From Microcoleus vaginatus WJT46-NPBG5 (GTDB lineage Bacteria; Cyanobacteriota; Cyanobacteriia; Cyanobacteriales; Oscillatoriaceae), in assembly GCA_019359355.1 (NCBI GenBank), contig JAHHHM010000006.1:124001-188000 (forward strand): a stretch of 64,000 nucleotides of DNA. Direction: 5' to 3'. The translations under genes and the position numbers were made by a program. Each line of letters opens with the position of its first letter. Within the stretch, counting starts at the first letter, position 1. Below, piece by piece: positions 42,304 through 50,771 of this stretch. The notes beneath the pieces are model-generated. The model saw only the letters and a list, made by a program, of their open reading frames with translations, searched no databases and was not told the origin of the DNA.

Positions 42304-42864
42304 ATGATCACTACTACTCAGGAAATTGCACATTTTTCCATAGAAGATTACCATCAGATGATTGCGGCAGGAATTTTGAGCGAACGCCGTGTGGAACTAC
42401 TCGATGGGTTGATTTGGGAGGTGTCGCCAGAAGGAACGGAACACACCTATTTTGAGGAAAATTTAGCCAAAAGGCTGGAACTGTTAACAGAGGGGCGGGC
42501 GTATGTTAGAGAAAACAAGCCCATCACTTTGTCAAATTCCGAACCTGAACCAGATATCGTGATTGCTAAATTACCACGGTCACAGTATCTAGAACATCAC
42601 CCATTTTCCACCGATATTTTATTGTTGATAGAAGTTTCCAAGTCCACGCTAGAACGCGATACTTCAGTTAAGAAAAGGATTTATGCGCGAGAGAATATAC
42701 CAGAATATTGGGTCGTTGATGTTGCCGGCAGGAAGCTGATTGTTTATCGTTCGCCAGCGTTAGGAGATTATCAGCAAAAGATAGAGTTTTCGTCGATTGA
42801 AACAATCTCCCCGTTAGCTTTTTCTGATGTTAAGATTGCGATCGCGCAGATTTTTTCCATCTGA
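42304..42864 (+). CDS. Uma2-family (DUF820) putative nuclease
   Basis: 186 residues with the Uma2 layout: an N-terminal EDYHQMIAAGIL, RRVELLDGLIWEV, then EPEPDIVIA and LLIEVSKSTLERD as the PD-(D/E)xK-type core, and IPEYWVVDV. The family is greatly expanded in cyanobacteria and often linked with mobile or silent gene families; substrates are unknown. A GGAGGATGAGG stretch precedes the ATG. Confidence 0.85.
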   Translation: MITTTQEIAHFSIEDYHQMIAAGILSERRVELLDGLIWEVSPEGTEHTYFEENLAKRLELLTEGRAYVRENKPITLSNSEPEPDIVIAKLPRSQYLEHHPFSTDILLLIEVSKSTLERDTSVKKRIYARENIPEYWVVDVAGRKLIVYRSPALGDYQQKIEFSSIETISPLAFSDVKIAIAQIFSI

Positions 42865-43020
42865 TGGGCGACCTTTTTGGCGACTAGGGGCAATCTTGAC
42901 AGCTTGCCGGTCATCAGTTGCTCTAACATGGTACGGAAGCGTTCATCTCACAGCAGCTTTTTTGGGAATTCTTAGAATTGAAAGCCAAGTTCTAACTCAA
43001 CCAAATGGGAGCACTCACCC

Positions 43021-46000
43021 ATGTTAACCCGGTCATTGAACCGCTTAATTGCCCAATTCCCAAAGCAGACTTCTCTACAAACCGTTTTAATTGTTCCCTT
43101 CCTTCTACAAATCGTCGCTGCCGTTGGTTTGGTTGGCTATCTCTCCTTTCGCAATGGGCAAAAAGCTGTAAACGAGTTGGTTCTGCAGCTGCAAAACGAA
43201 GCGAGTTCTCGTGTTGATCAGCACTTGAGTAGCTACCTCAACGCTGCTAAGCAGGTTGCAAAAGTCAATACCGACGCCCTTGAATTAGGATTGCTCAATC
43301 CCAAAGACTTAAAAACGCAAGGGCAATTCTATTGGAAACAGATGCAGGAGTTTCAGGTTGGTTATATCAGCTTTGCATCAACCACCGGCGACTTTATTGG
43401 GGCTGGATATCATACAGATGGTAAAACTATCATCATTAATGAGGTTTCCCTCAGACGATACGGCAACTCTAACAGCATTATTTACACAACAGATAGCCAG
43501 GGAAATCGAATCAAGGCCATAGAAAATTTGGGAAAATACGAATATCGAAAAGAGCCTTGGTATGCCGAGACAGTTGAAGCCGGCAAACCAATTTGGAGTC
43601 AGATTTATCAGTGGGAACAACCTCCCAACCCCCTAGCAGTTTCTTTTAACCGGCCTGTTCGAGATCGCAATAACAAAATTATCGGTGTCATCGGAATTGA
43701 CCAACGCCTCTCACAAGTTAGTGAATTTCTGAATAAATTAAAAGTGAGTCCATCCGGGAAAATTTTCATTATTGAGCGCAATGGACTTATTGTTGCCAGT
43801 TCCAGTACCGAACAGCCTTTCACCATTGTGGATAGCAAACCGAAGCGGCTCCAGGTGTTGGATAGCAAAGATCCGTTGATTTTGGCAACAGGCCGGTATT
43901 TACAGAAAACGTTTCACAACTTTAAGGAAATCAACAACAGCCAACAGCTTGAGTTGAAAATAAACAACGGCAATTTCCCTTGGGAAAGTCAGCGCCAGTT
44001 TATCAAGATAACGCCTTGGCGAGATAAGTTTGGTCTGGACTGGTTAATTGTAACAGTCATCCCAGAATCCGACTTTATGGAACAGATTAACCATAACAGC
44101 CGCACAACCATTTTGCTTTGTTTCATCGCCTTAGTGATCGCCACCGGCATGGCTATCTTCACCGCTCGTTTGATTGCCTACCCCATTCTCCAATTGAACC
44201 GCGCTTCTGATTCAATTGCCGGCGGACAATTAAATCAGAAGATAACCGTTAAAGGTATCCACGAATTGAAAAAACTCGCCAACTCCTTCAACAGCATGGC
44301 ACTACAGCTTCAGCAATCTTTTGAAACCCTAGAGAAGCAAAACGAAGAACTCAAGCATTTTGACCAGCTCAAAGACGAATTTCTAGCCAACACCTCCCAC
44401 GAACTCCGCACTCCACTGAACGGGATTATTGGTCTCGCTGAATCGCTGATGGATGGTGCAACGGGAGAACTTCCCATTACCACAAAAATCAACCTCAAAT
44501 TAATCGTTTCTAGTGGTCGTCGTCTAGCAAGTTTGGTCAACGATATTCTCGATTTTTCCAAACTTAGATATAAGAATGTAGAACTGCAACTAAAGCCGAT
44601 AGACTTGCGCTCGGTGGTGAACGTGGTTCTCACCCTGAGTCAACCCTTAGCAAACCAGAAAAATTTGCAGTTGATTAACACCATTCCTGAAAACTTCCCA
44701 AGCGCAGAAGCCGACGAAAACCGGCTGCAACAGATTCTGCACAACTTGGTCGGTAACGCGATTAAATTTACTCCTTCAGGAATCGTAGAAATTTCCGCTA
44801 AAGTCATTGTTGATGACCCTGAGCTATCAACAACAAAGAATGAACAAATAGCGATTACAGTTGCCGATACAGGAATCGGCATTCCTGAAGATAAATTTGA
44901 CCGTATCTTTGAATCTTTTGAACAGGTAGAAGGCACTGCGGCTAGAGAGTATGGCGGCACCGGCTTGGGACTTGCCGTTACCAAAAAGCTTGTGGAATTG
45001 CATGGAGGAAAGATTAGTCTTCAGTCGAAGCTAGAAAAAGGCTCACAATTTACCTTTACTTTGCCGCGTTCTCAGGAGCAAGTTGAAGCCACTCAATCCA
45101 GCATTATTATTCCAGATACTATTACTTCAGAACTAGCTACCCTCATCACGAGTCCTCAGTTAGCGTTGAACGCTACGAATGAAAAACCTTTTAAAGTTTT
45201 GATTGTTGATGACGAACCCGTGAATCGACAAGTCTTGCTCAACAATCTCTCTCTTTATAATTACGAGATTACCGAAGCTAGTAACGGGCAAGAAGCTTTG
45301 GATGCTCTGGAAAACGGACTCCTTCCGGATCTGATCTTACTGGACGTCATGATGCCGCGCATGACCGGCTATGAAGTCTGTCAAAAAATCCGAGAGCGCT
45401 TTCCGGCTCACGAATTACCGATTGTCATGCTGACGGCAAAAAACCAAGTTCAAGACATCATAGAAGGTTTTGAATCTGGAGCAAATGATTATTTATCTAA
45501 ACCGATTCAAAAAGGCGAAATGCTCGCTCGCATAAAAACTCATCTAAATTTAGCCAAACTTACTTTAGCATACGGGCGATTTGTGCCGCATAATTTTCTA
45601 AATTTTTTAAGCCGAGAAAGTATTCTTGAAGTCCAGCTAGGCGACCAAGTTCTCAAAAAAATGACAGTAATGTTTGCTGATATTCGCGATTTTACAACGC
45701 TGTCAGAAGCAATGACGCCTAAAGAAAATTTTAATTTTCTCAACTCTTATCTCAGTCAGGTTGGCCCAATCATTCGTCAGCACCAAGGCTTTATTGATAA
45801 ATATATTGGTGATGCGATCATGGCTTTGTTTCCCGAATCAGCGAAAGATGCGCTGCTTGCAGCGCTAGCAATGCAGAAAGAAGTGTCGTTGTATAATCAA
45901 CACCGGCAGCAGCAAGGTGAGGTTCCTATTTCTATCGGCATTGGCTTGCATACGGGCAATTTAATGTTAGGAACAATTGGCGAATCACAACGCATGGAAA

Positions 46001-46431
46001 CGACGGCGATCTCGGATGCCGTAAACTTAGCTTCTCGTTTGGAAGGGTTAACCAAACTCTATGGAGCGGGAATTTTAATTAGCTTACACACCTTAATTCG
46101 AGTGGAAGATATAGAAACTTACAGCTTTCGATTTCTTGATCGCGTTCGGGTGAAAGGAAAAAGCAAGCCGGTTGCGGTTTATGAAGTGTACGATGAAAAC
46201 TTGGGATTAACCAATCAGTTAAAGACGCAAACAAAGCCAATGTTTGAGCCGGCAGTGATGGCTTACAATCGCCAAGATTTTGCGGGAGGGCAACCCATGT
46301 TTGAAAAAATACTTGCGATTAACCCTGAGGATCGGGCGGCACTGCTATATATGAAACGCTGCCAACATTATCAACAATATGGTGTGCCGGCAGGATGGGA
46401 GGGCGTAACTGATTTAGATATTAAAGAATGA
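43021..46431 (+). CDS. Hybrid histidine kinase-response regulator-adenylate/guanylate cyclase
   Basis: 1136 residues. A transmembrane helix (~24-44), a periplasmic Cache-type sensor (~45-355), a second helix (~360-382) and HAMP. Then HisKA with His460 (SHELRTPLNG), an HATPase domain with DTGIGIPEDKF and GTGLGLAV boxes, a receiver with Asp775 (LLDVMMPRMTG), and a class III cyclase (metal Asp887 and Asp931; SDAVNLASRLE near the end). An extracellular signal should act through phosphorelay on cyclic nucleotide production, as in cyanobacterial CyaC-like proteins. The domain order differs from the classical REC-HK-REC-cyclase, lacking the first receiver. Confidence 0.9.
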   Translation: MLTRSLNRLIAQFPKQTSLQTVLIVPFLLQIVAAVGLVGYLSFRNGQKAVNELVLQLQNEASSRVDQHLSSYLNAAKQVAKVNTDALELGLLNPKDLKTQGQFYWKQMQEFQVGYISFASTTGDFIGAGYHTDGKTIIINEVSLRRYGNSNSIIYTTDSQGNRIKAIENLGKYEYRKEPWYAETVEAGKPIWSQIYQWEQPPNPLAVSFNRPVRDRNNKIIGVIGIDQRLSQVSEFLNKLKVSPSGKIFIIERNGLIVASSSTEQPFTIVDSKPKRLQVLDSKDPLILATGRYLQKTFHNFKEINNSQQLELKINNGNFPWESQRQFIKITPWRDKFGLDWLIVTVIPESDFMEQINHNSRTTILLCFIALVIATGMAIFTARLIAYPILQLNRASDSIAGGQLNQKITVKGIHELKKLANSFNSMALQLQQSFETLEKQNEELKHFDQLKDEFLANTSHELRTPLNGIIGLAESLMDGATGELPITTKINLKLIVSSGRRLASLVNDILDFSKLRYKNVELQLKPIDLRSVVNVVLTLSQPLANQKNLQLINTIPENFPSAEADENRLQQILHNLVGNAIKFTPSGIVEISAKVIVDDPELSTTKNEQIAITVADTGIGIPEDKFDRIFESFEQVEGTAAREYGGTGLGLAVTKKLVELHGGKISLQSKLEKGSQFTFTLPRSQEQVEATQSSIIIPDTITSELATLITSPQLALNATNEKPFKVLIVDDEPVNRQVLLNNLSLYNYEITEASNGQEALDALENGLLPDLILLDVMMPRMTGYEVCQKIRERFPAHELPIVMLTAKNQVQDIIEGFESGANDYLSKPIQKGEMLARIKTHLNLAKLTLAYGRFVPHNFLNFLSRESILEVQLGDQVLKKMTVMFADIRDFTTLSEAMTPKENFNFLNSYLSQVGPIIRQHQGFIDKYIGDAIMALFPESAKDALLAALAMQKEVSLYNQHRQQQGEVPISIGIGLHTGNLMLGTIGESQRMETTAISDAVNLASRLEGLTKLYGAGILISLHTLIRVEDIETYSFRFLDRVRVKGKSKPVAVYEVYDENLGLTNQLKTQTKPMFEPAVMAYNRQDFAGGQPMFEKILAINPEDRAALLYMKRCQHYQQYGVPAGWEGVTDLDIKE

Positions 46432-46555
46432 CTATTTAACTGAACTTGAGTAAATTCTCCCCCGACTGGCTAATAAAAAACTCCCCAGCATGGTTGTGAG
46501 GAGATATGTGTAGTTTCTAAAAATTGCGATTGAGAGTTAAAAAGCCCTAATTCAA

Positions 46556-47296
46556 TCACCCATCAAGACTGCGAAAATATGCCTCAAGAGCGTCAGATCC
46601 GCCAATCAGTTTTCCATCAACAAAAACTTGCGGAACTGTGGTAGCACCGGCAACTGCCCGTAACGAGCGATTTGTGATTGCTGTGCCCAAAACAATTTCC
46701 TCAAAATCGATATTATGTTCCTTTAGTGCTGCTTTCGCACGAGCACAGAAAGGACAACCGACTTTGGTAAATAGGGAAACCATTTGAGGTTTCGCTGCAT
46801 TGGGATTAATGTAGCGGAGCATTGTCTCCGCATCAGACACTTCAAAGGGATCTCCCGCTATTTCTGGTTCAATAAACATCTTTTCGATGACACCATCCTT
46901 GACTAACATGGAATAGCGCCAAGAACGTTTACCGAAACCTAGGTCATCTTTATCAACCAGCATCCCCATTTGGGCTGAAAATTCCCCATTTCCATCCGGA
47001 AGAAACGTGATGTTTTCTGCTGCTTGAGTTTTCTTCCACTCATTCATCACAAAAGTGTCATTGACTGAGACGCAGACGATTTCATCTACGCCATTTTCCT
47101 TGAAAACTTTTGCAAGCTCGTTATAACCAGGAACGTGCGTAGAAGAACAAGTTGGCGTAAAAGCGCCGGGAAGGGCAAAAACAATCACTGTTTTACCCGC
47201 AAACAGTTCGTCAGTCGTGATATCAACCCATTTATCATTCTGGCGGGTCTTGAAAGTGATGCTGGGAACTCTTTCCCCTTCACGATTTTTCAGCAT
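46556..47296 (-). CDS. Peroxiredoxin-glutaredoxin hybrid
   Basis: 246 residues. A Prx5-type peroxiredoxin with peroxidatic Cys50 in [16 protein letters not shown] is fused to a glutaredoxin with the CPFC motif (C181/C184) and VPQVFVDG. The glutaredoxin domain can reduce the peroxidase with glutathione, so one protein detoxifies peroxides. Soluble, probably cytoplasmic. A known fusion type in bacteria including cyanobacteria. Confidence 0.92.
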   Translation of the reverse strand: MLKNREGERVPSITFKTRQNDKWVDITTDELFAGKTVIVFALPGAFTPTCSSTHVPGYNELAKVFKENGVDEIVCVSVNDTFVMNEWKKTQAAENITFLPDGNGEFSAQMGMLVDKDDLGFGKRSWRYSMLVKDGVIEKMFIEPEIAGDPFEVSDAETMLRYINPNAAKPQMVSLFTKVGCPFCARAKAALKEHNIDFEEIVLGTAITNRSLRAVAGATTVPQVFVDGKLIGGSDALEAYFRSLDG

Positions 47297-47629
47297 TCCC
47301 TATCTCCTGTTGTGCGCGGTTTCGCCGGCAGCATTTCATTGAGCGTATTGCTTCGCTGCGGCCTTGTAGCCCTATCGTAGTCTGCTGCTGCCGCTGAGTC
47401 CTATAGAAAACTTAACACACGATCCCACCAAAGTTTGTCTTCTGCCTATCAACGACTGAGTTGACAGAGGAGTGGGTGTGATTAGTCAGTAAGTGGTTAG
47501 AGGCTTGAGGGGTCAGACTGCGGTCACAAAAATAGTTGACACGAATCACATTTTGTTCTATCAGCGGTCACTTTACAGTATCTTTAAAAAACCTAGGATG
47601 ATGATCAAGAGATAGAGGAGCGCTTGAAC
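47297..47629. other. Divergent intergenic region
   Basis: About 330 bp between the divergent peroxiredoxin gene and the small gene at 47630. It should hold both promoters; no regulator site could be assigned. Confidence 0.4.
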
Positions 47630-47746
47630 ATGGCCAACAACGAGAAGAAACTGCGTCAAAATCCCTATACAACTTATCGCGACCCCCAAACTGGCCTCTG
47701 GATTGTCGTGAAACCGGATGAGGGAGCCGAGCGAAAAGTGGCTTAG
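47630..47746 (+). CDS. Conserved-type small protein, 38 residues
   Basis: Starts at the ATG at 47630 with GAGGAG ~12 nt upstream. A YRDPQTGLWIVVKPDEG core looks like a compact beta hairpin, and its composition is gene-like. Small proteins of this kind occur across cyanobacteria, function unknown. Confidence 0.5.
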   Translation: MANNEKKLRQNPYTTYRDPQTGLWIVVKPDEGAERKVA

Positions 47747-47991
47747 GTGCCGGATCAGCTTTATTTAAGACTTGAACATATTAGTGCGCTTGAAGTGGGT
47801 TTCCCGCTCGCCCCTGCCTGCCGGCTGCACGAGAGGGTGAAACAGTCAAATGCCGGTTTTTGTATAGAATTCCTTAAATCAATCGTTTATTTTAATAAGT
47901 TTCGCCCACCCGCAGGAACAGACAAACGCGCCACTAAGGAGCGACGCCAGCTTTCCGGCTTATAGAAAAATTTTTTATAAAAAATAAGTCC

Positions 47992-48014
47992 AGCCGATGT
48001 CGTCGTAATCGGCT
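47992..48014 (+). terminator. Hairpin downstream of the 38-residue gene
   Basis: AGCCGAT (47992-47998) and ATCGGCT (48008-48014) form a 7-bp stem with a 9-nt loop. There is no clean T-run, so termination is only possible. Confidence 0.35.
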
Positions 48015-48121
48015 AGCCTTGTTTGATCATTTTACACGGACTCAAAAATGTCTTGTTTTGAGCGGCCAGTAAGAGAACAGCCAAGCTGAAACCTTGGCAC
48101 AGCGGGTGCCAGGGAGGTATT

Positions 48122-48253
48122 TTAGTCTTCGTGATCCTCAAATGGATCGGCTAAGTCCTTAGAAGGTGGGCCAAAAGCCGTGTAGATTGAAAAGCCGGTG
48201 ATCGCGACCAAGACGGCGCAAATCGAAATGCTAAGAACTGTTGCGGGTTCCAT
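48122..48253 (-). CDS. psbN: Photosystem II assembly protein PsbN
   Basis: 43 residues: [20 protein letters not shown], a membrane helix continuing to ~27, then [16 protein letters not shown]. This is the highly conserved PsbN sequence. It is an assembly or repair factor for the photosystem II reaction centre and not a subunit. It lies divergent from psbH, the standard cyanobacterial and plastid arrangement. Confidence 0.97.
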   Translation of the reverse strand: MEPATVLSISICAVLVAITGFSIYTAFGPPSKDLADPFEDHED

Positions 48254-48336
48254 CTGATAAATAAATTATGAGTGTTAATCTTATACAATTTTACAAAACG
48301 TTAAAAACTTCTGTCGAGACTCTTCATAGGTGACTT

Positions 48337-48540
48337 ATGGCACAACGGACTAGGTTGGGAGAAATCCTCAGACCCCTTAACTCCGAGTATGGTAAAGTAG
48401 CACCCGGTTGGGGCACCACGCCATTGATGGCTGTGTTTATGGGTCTATTTTTCGTATTCCTGCTGATCATTCTGCAACTCTACAACTCCTCACTACTGAT
48501 TCAGAACGTCGATGTGGATTGGAGAAGTCTAGGCGGCTAG
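48337..48540 (+). CDS. psbH: Photosystem II protein H (PsbH)
   Basis: 67 residues with one membrane helix (~30-52). The N-terminal [20 protein letters not shown] and the [13 protein letters not shown] segment are diagnostic. A small thylakoid subunit that supports quinone exchange and CP47 assembly. Normal cyanobacterial length. Confidence 0.97.
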   Translation: MAQRTRLGEILRPLNSEYGKVAPGWGTTPLMAVFMGLFFVFLLIILQLYNSSLLIQNVDVDWRSLGG

Positions 48541-48660
48541 TTGATGCCGTGGCAGTGTAGCGAGAGAGCAAGTGCGCCTCCCCAGCCACTCGCCACGAAA
48601 CATTATTGACTCCACGTTTGGAAAGCCAGGAATTTATTCGTTAGGCTTGTGATATTGTTT

Positions 48661-48683
48661 CCCGGCTCGACCGGGATTTTTTT
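48661..48683 (+). terminator. Intrinsic terminator after psbH
   Basis: CCCGG, a 5-nt loop, CCGGG and seven T (48677-48683). Confidence 0.75.
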
Positions 48684-48725
48684 GTCGGTTTTATACTAGA
48701 GCGAGAAGTCGCAGGAGGAAGGCGC

Positions 48726-48965
48726 GTGAATATTTTTGGGATTGGCTTGCCGGAGATGGCGGTGATTATGGTACTAGCCTTGTTGGTATTTGGCCCCAAA
48801 AAATTGCCGGAAATCGGTCGCAGTATGGGTAAGGCGATTCGAGGCTTTCAGGAAGCTTCTAGTGAGTTTGAGTCGGGGTTTAAGCGAGAAGTTGAGGAAA
48901 TCGAGCAAGCAACGACTGCGCCGGCTAAATCTGAGAAAGTAACCGGCACATCTGAGCAAGGCTAG
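48726..48965 (+). CDS. tatA: Twin-arginine translocase subunit TatA/E
   Basis: 79 residues from a GTG with GGAGGA upstream. An N-terminal helix ([17 protein letters not shown]), the hinge [17 protein letters not shown] and an acidic tail are diagnostic. It builds the protein-conducting part of the Tat pathway in plasma and thylakoid membranes. It lies ahead of pth in the same direction. Confidence 0.95.
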   Translation: MNIFGIGLPEMAVIMVLALLVFGPKKLPEIGRSMGKAIRGFQEASSEFESGFKREVEEIEQATTAPAKSEKVTGTSEQG

Positions 48966-49042
48966 GGATATTGGGAAAAAATGAAGGATGAACTGGGCTT
49001 TTGGCCTTTGGCCTTCTTCTCAAGATTAAAGACTGAAGTGTA

Positions 49043-49675
49043 ATGACAGAAGCAACGGCATCACCGGCTTTGGTAATTCCCCAGCTAATCGTGGGTTTGG
49101 GGAATCCAGAACCAAAATATGATCGAACACGGCACAATATCGGCTTTGCCGCTGTTGACGCCTTAGCAAGTTCGTGGCAAATTCCCTTGGCTGAAAATCG
49201 CAAGTTTCAGGCTGCCTTTGGGGAAGGACAAAGTTTAAAAGGCAATAAAATTCGCCTGCTCAAGCCGCTTACCTATATGAATCGCTCTGGTCAGGCAATT
49301 CGAGCGGTGACGGATTGGTATAAGCTGCCGGCAGAGTCGGTGCTGGTGATTTATGACGATATGGATCTGCCCGTGGGCCGGCTGCGTCTGCGGTTGTCTG
49401 GGTCAGCCGGCGGTCATAATGGGATGAAGTCCACTATCTCTCATCTGGGCACCCAAAATTTTCCCCGTCTACGAATTGGGATTGGCAAACCGGCTGAAAA
49501 CGAGGGTGATCCTGCTGTTTCCCACGTTCTTGGCAAATTTTCGCCGGCTGAAACGAAGTTAATGTCAGAAGTTCTACAACTCGTTGTGGACGCCGTGGAA
49601 CTCAGTCTGAAGCAGGGTGTGGAAAAAGCAATGAATTTTTACAATAATCGTACAGTCACCAGTGATGGTGCGTAA
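49043..49675 (+). CDS. pth: Peptidyl-tRNA hydrolase
   Basis: 210 residues. GLGNPEPKYDRTRHNIGF carries the catalytic His31 and binding Asn; KPLTYMNRSGQA, YDDMDLPVGRLRLR and GSAGGHNGMKS complete the active site. It releases peptides from stalled peptidyl-tRNA in the cytoplasm. A ~12-residue N-terminal extension precedes the usual start. Confidence 0.96.
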   Translation: MTEATASPALVIPQLIVGLGNPEPKYDRTRHNIGFAAVDALASSWQIPLAENRKFQAAFGEGQSLKGNKIRLLKPLTYMNRSGQAIRAVTDWYKLPAESVLVIYDDMDLPVGRLRLRLSGSAGGHNGMKSTISHLGTQNFPRLRIGIGKPAENEGDPAVSHVLGKFSPAETKLMSEVLQLVVDAVELSLKQGVEKAMNFYNNRTVTSDGA

Positions 49676-49695
49676 ATATCCGGGTAATTGCTAAT

Positions 49696-49735
49696 CAATA
49701 AAAGTCTGTAGATGCGGGCTTTATTTTTTTTTACC
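49696..49735 (+). terminator. Weak terminator after pth
   Basis: An imperfect AATAAAAG/CTTTATT stem is followed by a run of T (about 49725-49732). Confidence 0.4.
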
Positions 49736-49781
49736 TAATTTTCGGCAGCTTGTAAGTAGCATCTGTACAGACGGATTTTGT

Positions 49782-50045
49782 ATGAGTTATAACCGTCTCC
49801 CAAAAACAACGGCCCATGTCCGGGTTACTCAACAGTCTTGGCAGCAAGGCACGATCGAAGGAGAAGTAATTGCCGGCTCCTATGCGTGGCAGTTTCAATG
49901 GTGTTTCAAACGTGGCCAACTTGCGATTGAGCCTTCCAGCGGACGCGCTTTAATTCAGGAACCGCTAGGACGCTTCTTGGAAAAATGGGACTATCAGCTA
50001 GAACCTGGGGGTGATTACTCGTTTACGATTCGGGCGGAGCTTTAA
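49782..50045 (+). CDS. DUF3146 family protein
   Basis: 87 residues with the pattern of this cyanobacterium-specific family: LPKTTAHVRVTQQSWQ, YAWQFQWCFKRG, GRALIQEPLGRFLE and DYQLEPGGDYSFTIRAEL. Small, soluble and beta-rich, of unknown function. Just after pth. Confidence 0.85.
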   Translation: MSYNRLPKTTAHVRVTQQSWQQGTIEGEVIAGSYAWQFQWCFKRGQLAIEPSSGRALIQEPLGRFLEKWDYQLEPGGDYSFTIRAEL

Positions 50046-50047
50046 GA

Positions 50048-50121
50048 GGGGCATGGAGCATGGGGCATAGGGCATAGGGCATGGGGCATAGGGCATGGGG
50101 CATGGAGCATGGGTCATAGGG
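50048..50121. repeat. Heptanucleotide tandem repeat (RGGGCAT type)
   Basis: Ten 7-bp units, mainly GGGGCAT, AGGGCAT and GGAGCAT, run from 50048 to 50117 and are followed by AGGG. This is an STRR-type repeat known from cyanobacteria. It lies between DUF3146 and the convergent nuclease gene. Confidence 0.9.
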
Positions 50122-50178
50122 AATTTGTTGTTTCCTCTACCGTCATCTGCTAGATCCTTTGTGCTGCGGCGGCTGGTT

Positions 50179-50598
50179 TCACCGGCTCTGGAGTTTCAAA
50201 TATCGTTCGATTAAAACGATGGCGACAATGTCATCCACCGGACGGGGCGTTTCTCGCATTCCTTTGGGGATCAGGCGTGACAAGCCGGCAGGGGGATACA
50301 TTTCCCAGTAACGATCGCGCGCCTCCAAGCTGCTGTAGCGCTCATCGACCATCACAATTTCCACTGAGGCCGGTAGTGCCTCAATGAGTTGTTTTTTCCA
50401 GGATTTCGCGGTGGTTTGATCTCCCATGACCAATAAGCCGGTGGGATATTCTTGACACAGAGATTGAATAGTTGAGATCGCCTTCTCTGAAGGCACAACT
50501 TGATGTAGAAATACCTTGCCATTTACCCCCATGACAGCAACGCCACACTTGAGGCGTCCGGGATCAAAACCTAATATTATTTCTGGAGGATTAATCAT
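50179..50598 (-). CDS. YqgF/RuvX-like nuclease-fold protein
   Basis: 139 residues from the ATG at 50598; a longer frame to 50643 has an unlikely N-terminus. The RNase H-like fold is shown by ILGFDPGRLKCGVAVMG, VMGDQTTAKSWKK, VMVDERYSSLEARDRY and PVDDIVAIVLIERYL. It resembles the pre-16S rRNA or Holliday-junction nuclease family but is a divergent second form. It is downstream of DUF3084, a pairing common in cyanobacteria. Confidence 0.8.
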   Translation of the reverse strand: MINPPEIILGFDPGRLKCGVAVMGVNGKVFLHQVVPSEKAISTIQSLCQEYPTGLLVMGDQTTAKSWKKQLIEALPASVEIVMVDERYSSLEARDRYWEMYPPAGLSRLIPKGMRETPRPVDDIVAIVLIERYLKLQSR

Positions 50599-50771
50599 AA
50601 CTTTCCAGGGAGAGAGCCGGCGAGAACAGAAAAAAGAAGACATGAATCTTCTGTTTTACCTTCTTATTTTTACCTTAATTTTCTTCATAATTTTAATGAT
50701 ATTTTTTGCTGAGCCAAGAGCGACGGTACGCGAAGCGCTTGGACTTCGGTTGTGTTTCCAAAAAATAGTGA

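Noticed and set aside
42827-43217. Two short frames before the hybrid kinase gene
   Set aside because: They overlap Uma2 or the kinase in other frames and lack family features.
47747-47965. 72-codon frame after the 38-residue gene
   Set aside because: It starts at a GTG directly after the stop without a ribosome site, and its composition is not protein-like.
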